Below, piece after piece: positions 7,131 through 15,824 of a stretch of DNA of 64,000 nt (position 1 is the first letter of the stretch; the number at the start of each line of letters is the position of its first letter). A model generated the notes under the pieces. The model was not told the DNA's origin. It searched no databases and saw only the letters and a program-made list of their open reading frames with translations. The position numbers were made by a program, and so were the translations under genes. The stretch covers positions 1-64,000 of the forward strand of contig NZ_QLUW01000001.1 of the NCBI RefSeq assembly GCF_003268025.1, in the 5' to 3' direction. Source of the stretch: Paenibacillus montanisoli (GTDB lineage Bacteria > Bacillota > Bacilli > Paenibacillales > Paenibacillaceae).

Positions 7131-8645
7131 ATGACGCTGCTTACCCCCATAAAACCAAATAAAAAACCGAGAATCGGCCTCTATTCCATCGGCCTTGAAG
7201 CTTACTGGCCGCAATTCCCCGGACTTCGGGAACGGCTGATCGAATATGGAGCTCATCTGGAGAAGAAGATGTCCGTGCACGGCGAGGTGTACAATTTCGG
7301 TCTCGTCGATTCGGAGGGCAAAGGCCGCCAGGGGGGCGAGTGGTTCAATGAGAAGAACGTGGATCTGATCTTCTGCCATGTCGCCACGTATTCCACCAGC
7401 TCCAACGTGCTCCCGATCCATCAGCAGTGCAGCAAGCCCGTCATTATACTGAACCTTCAGCCGACCGCCCGCATCAATTACGCGCAATCGACGACCGGCG
7501 AATGGCTGGCGCATTGCGTCGCTTGTCCGGTACCTGAAATTTCGAACGCGTTCAACCGCGCCGGCATCCGCTTCCGCGTCATTAACGGTCTGCTTGGTCT
7601 CGATTATACGCCGGCGCAATCGTTGACGGATGAGGTGACGCATAACCGTCCTGAAGCGATCCGCGCTTGGCGGGAAATTACGGAGTGGATCAAGGCGGCG
7701 GAGGTTGTGCGGACGATGCGCCATGCGCGCTTTGGCTTCTTGGGCAATACGTATAGCGGCATGCTCGATATGTACAGCGATTTTACAATGATCCAGGCAC
7801 AGCTCGGGCTGCATGTTGAAGTGCTGGAGATGTGCGATCTTGACCGGTTCATGAAGGAAGTCTCGCCGGAAGAGATCGAGGCAAAGCTTATAGAAATCGA
7901 AGAGATGTTCGAGATCAGCGGCGATTCGCCGTCCGATCCGATTGCGAAGAAGCCGACGGAAGAGCAGCTGAACTGGTCTGCAAGGGTGGCGGTCGCGCAG
8001 GAAAAGCTCGTGCGGGCTTACGACCTTGATGCGCTTACGTACTATTATCACGGGCAGGATGGAAACGAGTATGAGCAGCTGCAATCCGGCTTTATCGTCG
8101 GCCATTCGCTTCTGACTGCGCGCGGCATTCCTTGTTCGGGAGAGGGCGATCTCAAGACGGCGGTCGGCATGAAAATATGCGATATCGTCGGAGCGGGAGG
8201 CAGCTTCTCCGAAATCGTGGTGGTCGATTACATCGACGAGACGATTTTGCTCGGCCATGACGGTCCGTTCCATGTCGCGATCGCAAACGGCAAGCCGATT
8301 CTGCGCGGTATGGGGCTCTACCACGGGAAGCGGGGAACCGGTGTATCCGTGGAGGCGAAGGTAAAGCGCGGGCCGGTGACGACGCTGAACGTGACGCAGA
8401 CCGGCGACGGCAAGCTGGGGCTGGTCGTTAGCGAAGGCGAAGCGACGAGCGGAGAGATTATGCAAATCGGCAACACGCAAACGCATGTGAAATTCGCCTT
8501 CCATCCCGACGCGTATATGGAGAAGTGGTTTGCCGAAGCGCCAACGCATCACTGCGTGATTGCCGTCGGCAATCAAGCTTCGCAGTTCCAAAAGGTAGCG
8601 GAGCTGCTGAAGCTGCGCAATGTGACATTGTGCAAAAATGAATAG
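7131..8645 (+). CDS. L-fucose/L-arabinose isomerase family protein
   Basis: 504 residues. Resembles the L-fucose isomerase/L-arabinose isomerase fold: Rossmann-like N-terminal half (residues 14-180), metal/substrate region around CSGEGDLKTAVGMKI (about 336-351, Glu in the EGD motif), and the C-terminal beta-barrel part. Members interconvert aldoses and ketoses with Mn or Mg. The real substrate cannot be read from the sequence; the mutarotase next door points to a 6-deoxy-hexose or pentose. ATG 7131 has GGAGG 8 bases upstream. Divergent AraC regulator upstream, rhaM-like gene 15 bases downstream. Confidence 0.82.
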   Translation: MTLLTPIKPNKKPRIGLYSIGLEAYWPQFPGLRERLIEYGAHLEKKMSVHGEVYNFGLVDSEGKGRQGGEWFNEKNVDLIFCHVATYSTSSNVLPIHQQCSKPVIILNLQPTARINYAQSTTGEWLAHCVACPVPEISNAFNRAGIRFRVINGLLGLDYTPAQSLTDEVTHNRPEAIRAWREITEWIKAAEVVRTMRHARFGFLGNTYSGMLDMYSDFTMIQAQLGLHVEVLEMCDLDRFMKEVSPEEIEAKLIEIEEMFEISGDSPSDPIAKKPTEEQLNWSARVAVAQEKLVRAYDLDALTYYYHGQDGNEYEQLQSGFIVGHSLLTARGIPCSGEGDLKTAVGMKICDIVGAGGSFSEIVVVDYIDETILLGHDGPFHVAIANGKPILRGMGLYHGKRGTGVSVEAKVKRGPVTTLNVTQTGDGKLGLVVSEGEATSGEIMQIGNTQTHVKFAFHPDAYMEKWFAEAPTHHCVIAVGNQASQFQKVAELLKLRNVTLCKNE

Positions 8646-8660
8646 CGGGGAGTGAGCGGA

Positions 8661-8981
8661 GTGCAGCGCGTTTCGTTTGTTTTGCAAATTGACGAAAGCA
8701 GTCGTGATGAATATATCCGAAGGCACGAAATGGTAGACCCGGAGCTGCTCCAGGCATTTCGGGAGGTTGGGATCCGAAGCTACAGCATTTTTCTGGATGG
8801 CGGCCGCTTGTTTGCTTATATGGAGGTCGAAGACTTCGAGCATGCGATGGCTGAGCTGAGCGGTCAACCCGCCAACATCCGGTGGCAGCAGTTCATGTCG
8901 GATTTACTTATCAAGCACCATGAAGACTCTACGTTAAAAGTCATTCCGGAAGTGTTTCATTTTACGTCAGCCGTTGAATAG
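8661..8981 (+). CDS. rhaM: L-rhamnose mutarotase (RhaM family)
   Basis: 106 residues matching the RhaM/DUF718 family of ~104 residues: QRVSFVLQI start, DEYIRRH, VGIRSYSIFLDGGRLFAYMEVEDF and a C-terminal EVFHF. These dimeric ferredoxin-like enzymes interconvert alpha and beta anomers of L-rhamnose or L-fucose. GTG 8661 was preferred to GTG 8652 because GGGGAG lies 9 bases ahead of it. Same transcription unit as the isomerase, supporting a 6-deoxy-sugar pathway. Confidence 0.85.
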   Translation: MQRVSFVLQIDESSRDEYIRRHEMVDPELLQAFREVGIRSYSIFLDGGRLFAYMEVEDFEHAMAELSGQPANIRWQQFMSDLLIKHHEDSTLKVIPEVFHFTSAVE

Positions 8982-9047
8982 AGCCCGTAAAACCTGCCCT
9001 CGCGCTTCAATATGGAGTTGCGGGGGCAGTCTGCATTCCTATTTTCA

Positions 9048-9088
9048 TGTAAGCGCTTTACATACCAAATGGAATATGATTCTATAAT
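9048..9088 (+). promoter_or_regulatory. Candidate promoter with cre-like palindrome
   Basis: TGTAAGCGCTTTACA (9048-9062) is a near-palindrome close to the CcpA cre consensus but one base longer in the middle. Its right half also serves as a possible -35 (TTTACA); TATAAT lies at 9083-9088, giving a long 20-base spacer. It lies upstream of the YesM-type kinase at 9141, so catabolite control of this sugar locus is plausible. Confidence 0.45.
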
Positions 9089-9140
9089 AATAAGTTATCA
9101 ATTCGTTGAGTTCAGCTGCACGATAGGAGGTAAGTTGTCC

Positions 9141-10838
9141 ATGAGATGGACGAATTGGTTCCAGTCCAAGCTGCTGCACAAAATGGTCCTCATCTACTCC
9201 TTGCTCATCCTCATTCCGCTCAGCATCATCAGCGGCACCTTCTACCTGCGTTCCAAGTCGATCATGGAAAACCAGACAATCGAAACCGAAAACCGTATCC
9301 TGGAGGAGACCTCAGACAAAATCGACAACGTGCTTCGGCTGATCGCCAAGAAAACATCGGAAATTGCCGATAATCCGGCGATTCAAAAAATGCTGGCCAA
9401 CGACGCGCTGCCGACTCAGTATCCGCTGCGGCAAAACGAGCGCGACTACATACAGGATGCCGCTATGGAGGCGCTTGAGATCGCGATCGCGAACACGAAA
9501 CGGGAAGCCGGCGATTTTACGGATTCGATTCACCTCTACAACCGCAGCGGCGGCCACTATATTGCAGGCCAAGGCAAGGCCGTGCAATTCTATCAAGCCT
9601 TCAAGATACTGCCTTATGATCAGCCGGGAACGCCGCAATGGGTGTTCTTCCCCGATCATCGGCGGATGGTCTGCGCCGCGATGATTTTCGACAAAGAGAC
9701 AGGCCTCGAGTTAGGCTTCGTCTTGTTCATGCTAAAGATCGACCACGTAATGACCCTCTATGAAAATTATCCTCAGAACGCTTTTTACATTACGAATGCA
9801 AACAATATCATCCTTTCGCATCATCAGTCGAGCCGGGTCGGCGACCTCTACACCGCCTCGAAGCAGCAAGGGCTCGTTACGCTCACGCATAAATCGCAGG
9901 TCAGCGAATTTAAATACATCAGCGAAATTCGTACGGATAAGCTGACCGCAAGCATTCGCAAGCAAGCGTATTACGCGGCCGGATTAACCGTCGTTTCCTG
10001 GATCATCGTCGTCGTAATCACTTATTTGATTCTCAAGCGCATTACGAATCCGCTGCTTAAATTGACCCGACTAATGCGCAGCGCGGAACGCGGCAAATAT
10101 GAACTGATCAAGGACATCCGCACGAAGGACGAGATCGCCTCCCTCTGTCTTAGCTTCAACAGCTTAGTGACGGAAACGCAGGATCTGATTCAGCGGGTGT
10201 ACAGGACGGAGCTGCTTAAGAAGGAAGCGGAGCTGAAGGCAATCCGGATGCAGTTTAACCCCCATTTCTTATACAACACGTTGGAATATATCAGCATCAT
10301 GGCGCAGAACGGGCAAGCCAAGGAGCAAATCCCGATCATCGTGAAGAAGGTGGCCGACATCTTCCGTTTCTCGATATCGCCGGGACAGACGGTCATTCCG
10401 CTCGAGATGGAGCTGGAGTTCGCAAGCCTGTACATGCAGATTCACGAGTTCCGGTTCGGCGACCGGTTCAGCTACCAGACCGTACTGCCGGATGAGCTGA
10501 AGCGGGTGACCGTGCCGAAGCTGATTCTCCAGCCCCTCGTGGAAAATGCGTTCGTCCACGGCGTTGACCGTGTTCATGGGAATGGCACGATTCAGATCGT
10601 GGCGTATGAGCATGAGTTCCAGCTTGTCATCGAGGTCCGGGACAATGGAGGCGGCCTTTCCGGAACGGAAGCGGCGCTGCATAAGAAAGGGCTTGGAACC
10701 GGGCTTGAAAACGTCAGGTCCCGCATGCTGCATCATTACGGGCCGTCGGCACAATTGGAGCTGCTGCAATTGGAGCAGGGAACATGCGTGCGACTGACGA
10801 TGCCGATTACGCTTGTCGAGCAAACGGAAGCAGGATGA
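9141..10838 (+). CDS. YesM-type sensor histidine kinase
   Basis: 565 residues. Membrane span near 13-34, a ~240-residue extracellular Cache-like sensor region, second span near 279-299, HAMP (ITNPLLKLTRLM), His_kinase domain with QFNPHFLYNTLEYIS (His375) and HATPase_c with VENAFVHG and DNGGGLSG. This architecture is the YesM family, which pairs with YesN-type regulators to control sugar importers in Paenibacillus. ATG 9141 follows AGGAGG by 10 bases; 43 upstream in-frame residues lack a ribosome site. Followed 15 bases later by its regulator. Confidence 0.92.
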   Translation: MRWTNWFQSKLLHKMVLIYSLLILIPLSIISGTFYLRSKSIMENQTIETENRILEETSDKIDNVLRLIAKKTSEIADNPAIQKMLANDALPTQYPLRQNERDYIQDAAMEALEIAIANTKREAGDFTDSIHLYNRSGGHYIAGQGKAVQFYQAFKILPYDQPGTPQWVFFPDHRRMVCAAMIFDKETGLELGFVLFMLKIDHVMTLYENYPQNAFYITNANNIILSHHQSSRVGDLYTASKQQGLVTLTHKSQVSEFKYISEIRTDKLTASIRKQAYYAAGLTVVSWIIVVVITYLILKRITNPLLKLTRLMRSAERGKYELIKDIRTKDEIASLCLSFNSLVTETQDLIQRVYRTELLKKEAELKAIRMQFNPHFLYNTLEYISIMAQNGQAKEQIPIIVKKVADIFRFSISPGQTVIPLEMELEFASLYMQIHEFRFGDRFSYQTVLPDELKRVTVPKLILQPLVENAFVHGVDRVHGNGTIQIVAYEHEFQLVIEVRDNGGGLSGTEAALHKKGLGTGLENVRSRMLHHYGPSAQLELLQLEQGTCVRLTMPITLVEQTEAG

Positions 10839-10853
10839 GGGAGGCTATGCAGC

Positions 10854-12389
10854 ATGCTGAAGCTGTTGATTGTCGATGATGAGAAGGTTATTCGCGAGCA
10901 TATTGCCGGCTATGCCGGCTGGGCGGACATTGACTGCCGCGTGGTCGGACAAGCTGCGAACGGCTGGGAAGCGTTCGAAGCGGTGCAGAAGCTTCAGCCC
11001 GATGTGCTGATTACGGACATCCGCATGCCGGTGATGGACGGGATCGAGCTGGCGGAATGGGCGAGAAAACGGTACCCGGCCATGCACATTCTGTTCTTGA
11101 CGGCCTACAACGAGTTTGAATATGCGAAAACGGCCGTCAAGCTTGGCGTGGCGGACTTCATCACGAAGCCGTTTCAACTATCCGAGTTGACGGAGAGCGT
11201 GCGCTGCTTAAAGCAATATAGCCACGCTTCCTCGGACCGCGAGCAGCTGGAATGGGAGGAGCTGCTGCAGCATATGTCGGATCCGGACTTATCGGCAGAG
11301 TCGAAGCGGGAGGAGCTGCGGGAAAAGGGCCTGCTTGGGAAAAGCCTGATTTTCCTATCCATAGAGATCGACAATTCCGACTTGTATCACCAGCATGGCA
11401 AGCCGGTATCGAAGCTCGCGCTGCGGGAGAAGATCGCACAGGTGATGGACGGTTTCTCGTACGAGTACCGTATGACGATGTCGAGGTCGGGAATCTACTT
11501 GCTGCTGTTCCAGAACGGGACGAGCCAGCTGGCGGATCTCCATCGGATGGCCCGAATCATTTTGGCGGCTTTCGGGGATTCCGCCAGCTTCAGCGTTTCC
11601 ATTGCAATCAGCAGCCAGCTTCAGGATTTAAGCGAACTGCCCAGAGGACTGGAGGAAATTCGCCAATGCTGGGACTACCGGATGCTGCTGGGTGAGAAAT
11701 CGATTATTTCGTTCGAAAGCGTGCAGTCGATGCGGCAGGAGAAGCAGTCGCTCAAAAGGTCGAATTTAACGGAGCTTGGCGATATGCTGACCCAAGCGGA
11801 CGAGGGACGAATCAAAGGCTACCTGCGCTCGATCTACAAGGAAATTATTTCGATGGGGCTGAACAAGAATCAGGTTCATCAGCTCGCGCTTGAAATTGTG
11901 GAACGGACCGAAGCGCAGCTGCGGGAATACGGCGTGAATTGGGACTTCGGCAGCGGCGTCGAAACGCGCAAAGCGATCCTATCCTTCGATGTGCTGCATA
12001 ATCTCATTCATTATTTGGAGACGCATCTGGAGAAAGTAATCGGAACCATCGCCGGTTCGAAGCAGCAGGCGCAAGGGGGCATTACGCAGAAGCTCAAGGA
12101 ATATATCGAGCAGCGTTATGCCGAGGAGATCTCGCTGTATTCGCTGGCGGAGCATCTCTATCTGAACTACAACTATTTGAGCCGCTTGATCAAAAAGGAG
12201 ACCGGGCAAAATTTCCGCGATCTGCTATGGGCGCATCGGATTGTCGTGGCCAAGCAGCTGCTGCGGACGACGTCGATGAAATCGTATGAAATCGCATATG
12301 CGGTCGGTTTCAAGGATCCGGCGCATTTCAGCCAGCTGTTCAAGAAGATGGAGGGCGTAAGCCCGATCGAATACGGCTCTAAGCCATAG
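10854..12389 (+). CDS. YesN-type response regulator (receiver plus AraC DNA-binding domain)
   Basis: 511 residues. Receiver domain 1-120 (IVDDEK, phospho-Asp in VLITDIRMPVMDG, Lys in FITKPF), a long central region (about 130-400) typical of YesN proteins, and a C-terminal AraC double helix-turn-helix (about 405-510, SLAEHLYLNYNYLSRLIKKE; AYAVGFKDPAHFSQLFKKM). Partner of the preceding kinase. Predicted to activate the binding-protein/permease genes downstream. Confidence 0.92.
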   Translation: MLKLLIVDDEKVIREHIAGYAGWADIDCRVVGQAANGWEAFEAVQKLQPDVLITDIRMPVMDGIELAEWARKRYPAMHILFLTAYNEFEYAKTAVKLGVADFITKPFQLSELTESVRCLKQYSHASSDREQLEWEELLQHMSDPDLSAESKREELREKGLLGKSLIFLSIEIDNSDLYHQHGKPVSKLALREKIAQVMDGFSYEYRMTMSRSGIYLLLFQNGTSQLADLHRMARIILAAFGDSASFSVSIAISSQLQDLSELPRGLEEIRQCWDYRMLLGEKSIISFESVQSMRQEKQSLKRSNLTELGDMLTQADEGRIKGYLRSIYKEIISMGLNKNQVHQLALEIVERTEAQLREYGVNWDFGSGVETRKAILSFDVLHNLIHYLETHLEKVIGTIAGSKQQAQGGITQKLKEYIEQRYAEEISLYSLAEHLYLNYNYLSRLIKKETGQNFRDLLWAHRIVVAKQLLRTTSMKSYEIAYAVGFKDPAHFSQLFKKMEGVSPIEYGSKP

Positions 12390-12571
12390 GTCAATGAGGG
12401 CCTAGCGAAAGTCAAATCCACACTAGAAAGGGTGCCCGCAACCGGTACAAAACGCGAAAACACGGCCTATAGAAGCAGGGATGCAGCCATGTAGGAGCAG
12501 CGTCGTTTATGATACCTTTTATTTAAAGCGCAGATTACCGGCGCAACCAAATAAATGGGAGGTCACACCCA

Positions 12572-13981
12572 ATGAGAAAGACATGGACGGCAATGCTCTC
12601 CTGCGTTCTTCTGTTCTGTCTGTTCTTGACCGCGTGCGGCGGCAATAACAACGGGGGGGACAATACGGCAAGCGGTAATGACGCAGCGAACAAGCCGGCA
12701 AACAATCAAGCGGCAGACAGCGGCAGCGAAAATACCGGCGGCAATGAAGCGACTAGCGATGTGGCAGGCGCAAATGATGAAGCGTTTACGATTCGCGTAG
12801 GCGCTTGGTTTATCGACCAGCGGACCTTCATGAAAGAGTTTGTGGCCAACGTTGAAAAGAAATACAAAGAGTTATACCCGAATGCAACGATCCAATGGGA
12901 CATTCTGCTGGATGCCAAATATTTCGACAAACTGAAGGCGGAGCTAGCCTCCAATACGGCCCCGGACGTCTTCTTCCAGCAAGGCTTGACCTCCACCTTC
13001 GCGGAAGGCAACTATTTGGTGGATCTATCCGATCAGGAGTGGGCGAGCAAGCTGCATCCCGGCTCCGTCAAATTTTCGAAATATGACGGCAATGTGTATT
13101 CCGCACCGATGGGCGTAGGGACTTCCGGCGTCTGGTACAATAAGAAAATTTTCTCCGATCTCGGCCTTGAAGCTCCGAAGACATGGGATGAGTTCATGCA
13201 AGCATGCGAAAAGATCAAGGCGGCGGGCATTACGCCAATCGCGCTTGGCTTCAAGGATATGTGGACCGCGCAGGTGTTTGCCGGCCTGATGATCCAATCG
13301 GCGGGGTTTGAAAGCAGCAAGTCATTCGGCAAGGACCTGTACGACGGCGCCAAGAAGCTCGACGGTCCTGAAATGCAGGGCGTGATGACGAAGTTCCAAA
13401 CGATGGTGGAATCCGGCTACTTCAATAAATCGGCACTTAGCCTGGATTGGCCGCAATCGGCGGAAATGTTCACGACGGGCAAAGCGGCGATGATCGTGCA
13501 AGGCCCATGGATGCCCGGCGTAGCGGAAGACAATTTCAAAACGAAGGGCCATGCGGCGTTCGATTTAGGGTATTTCCCGCTCATGACCGATGCCGGCTAC
13601 CATAACCTGGCCGTCAGCGTGGACCAAAACCTTTCGATCAACAAGAGCACGAAGCTGCTTCAGCAAGCCAAAGACCTGGTTTCGGTGATTCTGAGCCCCG
13701 AAATCTACGGTCCATACAATGTAGGCAACGGCAATATACCTGCGATTAGCGGCATCGAGGTGAACTATCCGAATCCGGTGTTCAACGAAGTGAAAACCGC
13801 GCTTGCCGAAGGCGAGTCGAGCGGCGGCTTCGAAGGCTACATTGCGACATCGGCATACACGGCATTGGCGGAAGAGGTAACGAAGATCGTATCCGGGGCG
13901 AAGTTCAATCCGGACGACCTGAAGGAAGCGCAGAGCAAGCAGGATAAGGACAAATCGACGATCATTCTGCCTTCGGAATAA
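12572..13981 (+). CDS. Sugar ABC transporter substrate-binding lipoprotein (family 1)
   Basis: 469 residues. Lipoprotein signal peptide with lipobox LTAC (Cys22), a low-complexity Asn/Gly/Ala linker to about residue 70, then a family-1 extracellular solute-binding domain (TIRVGAWF; DVFFQQGLT; PKTWDEFMQACEKIKAAGITPIA-type motif near 205). It would be tethered to the outer face of the membrane and deliver a sugar or oligosaccharide to the permeases at 14051 and 14930. First gene of the transport set, 182 bases after the regulator. GGGAGG precedes ATG. A hairpin follows its stop. Confidence 0.9.
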   Translation: MRKTWTAMLSCVLLFCLFLTACGGNNNGGDNTASGNDAANKPANNQAADSGSENTGGNEATSDVAGANDEAFTIRVGAWFIDQRTFMKEFVANVEKKYKELYPNATIQWDILLDAKYFDKLKAELASNTAPDVFFQQGLTSTFAEGNYLVDLSDQEWASKLHPGSVKFSKYDGNVYSAPMGVGTSGVWYNKKIFSDLGLEAPKTWDEFMQACEKIKAAGITPIALGFKDMWTAQVFAGLMIQSAGFESSKSFGKDLYDGAKKLDGPEMQGVMTKFQTMVESGYFNKSALSLDWPQSAEMFTTGKAAMIVQGPWMPGVAEDNFKTKGHAAFDLGYFPLMTDAGYHNLAVSVDQNLSINKSTKLLQQAKDLVSVILSPEIYGPYNVGNGNIPAISGIEVNYPNPVFNEVKTALAEGESSGGFEGYIATSAYTALAEEVTKIVSGAKFNPDDLKEAQSKQDKDKSTIILPSE

Positions 13982-14000
13982 CGCTTCAACAACCATCATA

Positions 14001-14027
14001 GGGACCCGGCCATACCGGCCGGGTTCC
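14001..14027 (+). terminator. Intercistronic hairpin after the binding-protein gene
   Basis: Stem GGGACCCGGCC / GGCCGGGTTCC (11 pairs, one G-T) with a 5-base loop and no T-tract. Probably an RNA-stabilising or partial-termination element that raises binding-protein expression relative to the permeases. Confidence 0.6.
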
Positions 14028-14050
14028 TTAATAAGCAGGTGAACGCAAGC

Positions 14051-14929
14051 ATGAACATGAACCGCAAAGGACTTCTAGCCGGCATTGCCTTCGCTGCGCC
14101 GGCCACCATTTTGTTCTCCGTCTTCGTGGCCTATCCGTTCTTGCAAAGCATCTATTATTCCTTTACGCAGTGGGATTCCATCCGTCCGCCGGTCTATACC
14201 GGGCTCGAAAATTACAAGGAGCTCTTCAAGGACTCGAAAATGATCCAAGCGTTCAATAACACGCTGAAGATGACGATATTCGGCATCGTGGTGCAAAATC
14301 CGCTCGCGCTGCTGCTTGCCGTGCTGCTGAACCGGAAGTTTCGGACGAAAGCCTTCCTCCGCACCGTTTTTTACATGCCAGTAGTCGTAAGCTTGGTCGT
14401 GACGTCGGTCGTGTGGGGCAATATTTTGCAATATGACGGGCTTGTCAACTATTTGCTGACTCAGCTGGGGCTGGAATCGGCCGTCATGGACTGGCTCGGA
14501 AACATCAACACCGTTTTCCCGACGATCATTCTGCTGACGCAGTGGCAGGCGCTCGGCTATTGCGCCGTTATTTATTTGGCCGGCCTGCAAAGCATTCCGC
14601 AGGAGTTGTATGAGGCATCGACAATCGACGGAGCAAGCGGATTCCGCCAGTTCCGTTATATTACATTTCCGCTTCTCATGCCGGTGGTCACCATCGTTCT
14701 CTTTCTGACGATCGTCGGCGGTCTGAAGCTGTTCGATTTGCCTTATGTCATGACAAACGGAGGTCCGGGCAGCGCGTCCTATACGATGACGCTGGCCATC
14801 TACGTTGCGGCGTTCGGAAACAACACCTACGGCTATGCGACTGCGGCCGGTATCGTGCTCATGATTTTCATTATGATCGTCACGTTTTTGCAGCTTCATT
14901 TCACACGAAAACAGGAGGTGGAGGCGTAA
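14051..14929 (+). CDS. Sugar ABC transporter permease (MalF type)
   Basis: 292 residues with six predicted membrane spans and the EAA cytoplasmic loop (YEASTIDGASGFRQFRYITFPLL, shown here only in part) that docks the ATPase. First permease of a MalFG-type pair. ATG 14051 is preferred over GTG 14039 because AGGTGA lies 8 bases upstream of it; ATG 14057 is possible. No ATPase gene is present in this locus, so a shared MsmX-like ATPase elsewhere is likely. Confidence 0.92.
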   Translation: MNMNRKGLLAGIAFAAPATILFSVFVAYPFLQSIYYSFTQWDSIRPPVYTGLENYKELFKDSKMIQAFNNTLKMTIFGIVVQNPLALLLAVLLNRKFRTKAFLRTVFYMPVVVSLVVTSVVWGNILQYDGLVNYLLTQLGLESAVMDWLGNINTVFPTIILLTQWQALGYCAVIYLAGLQSIPQELYEASTIDGASGFRQFRYITFPLLMPVVTIVLFLTIVGGLKLFDLPYVMTNGGPGSASYTMTLAIYVAAFGNNTYGYATAAGIVLMIFIMIVTFLQLHFTRKQEVEA

Positions 14930-15772
14930 ATGCGGACCATGCGCTGGCAGCAGGGAAGGCAAGCAAGCTTGGCGACCGAGATCGTGCTGATCCTCATTTC
15001 GCTTCTCTTTCTGTATCCGGTGTTCTACTTGTTCATGGCGAGCCTGAAACGGCCGGAGGACTTCTATAATCCGCTGAAGCTGCCGAGCTATCTGTATGTC
15101 CGGCATTATGCGAAGGCCTTCTCGCAAATCGACGTGTTCCAAGGCTTTCTGAATACGCTGGCCGTCTGTATCGGGTCGCTGTTCTGCATTGTCATCGTGG
15201 CTTCCATGGCCGGCTATGCCATCGCGCGCCAGCAAAATCGCGGCTTCCAGCTCCTGTTCTATTTTTTGCTGTCGGGGATGATCATTCCGGTGCAGACGAA
15301 CATGTTTCCACTGTTCAGGCTTGGCGTGGACCTGCATCTGATTGATACGCGCACGTTTCTGATCTTGCTGTATACGGCAGGCACGATCCCGTTCGCTACG
15401 TTCTTGTATACCGGGTTTATGAAGTCGGTGCCGAGGGAAGTGGAGGAGTCGGCGAGCATAGACGGCTGCGGCAAATTCCGCCTGTTCTGGTGGATCGTCT
15501 TCCCGCTCTTGCTGCCGGCGACGGGAACGGTCGTCATTACGAATATTTTCGGCTTCTGGAACGACTTGATCACGCCGCTGCTTTATTTGAAGGATCCGGC
15601 CAAAATGACGCTGATGCCGCAAATCGTGCAGTTTAAAGCGAATAACCAGTCCATCGACTATGGCCCGATCTTCGCGATGTGCTCGATCTCGACGCTGCCG
15701 CTGCTGCTCCTGTTCGTGTTCACGCAGAAGTATATGCTGAGAGGGCTGATTGTCGGGTCTGTGAAGGGATAG
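14930..15772 (+). CDS. Sugar ABC transporter permease (MalG type)
   Basis: 280 residues, six membrane spans, EAA loop around VEESASIDGCGKFRLFWW and the MalG-type C-terminus (YMLRGLIVGSVKG). It starts immediately after the stop of the first permease, with GGTGGAGG overlapping that gene's end, so the two are translationally coupled. Forms the heterodimeric channel with the product of 14051. Confidence 0.93.
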   Translation: MRTMRWQQGRQASLATEIVLILISLLFLYPVFYLFMASLKRPEDFYNPLKLPSYLYVRHYAKAFSQIDVFQGFLNTLAVCIGSLFCIVIVASMAGYAIARQQNRGFQLLFYFLLSGMIIPVQTNMFPLFRLGVDLHLIDTRTFLILLYTAGTIPFATFLYTGFMKSVPREVEESASIDGCGKFRLFWWIVFPLLLPATGTVVITNIFGFWNDLITPLLYLKDPAKMTLMPQIVQFKANNQSIDYGPIFAMCSISTLPLLLLFVFTQKYMLRGLIVGSVKG

Positions 15773-15824
15773 GCTTAGGCGAATAGAAGCATACGCAACG
15801 AATTTGAATTGGAGGCTCGAATGC

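Noticed and set aside
7113..8867. A 584-residue open frame opposite the isomerase and rhaM genes
   Set aside because: Antisense artefact of codon bias; the plus-strand genes are well supported by motifs and ribosome sites.
8991..9030. Terminator after rhaM
   Set aside because: CTGCCC...GGGCAG pairing exists but is interrupted and lacks a T-tract, so it was not listed as a terminator.
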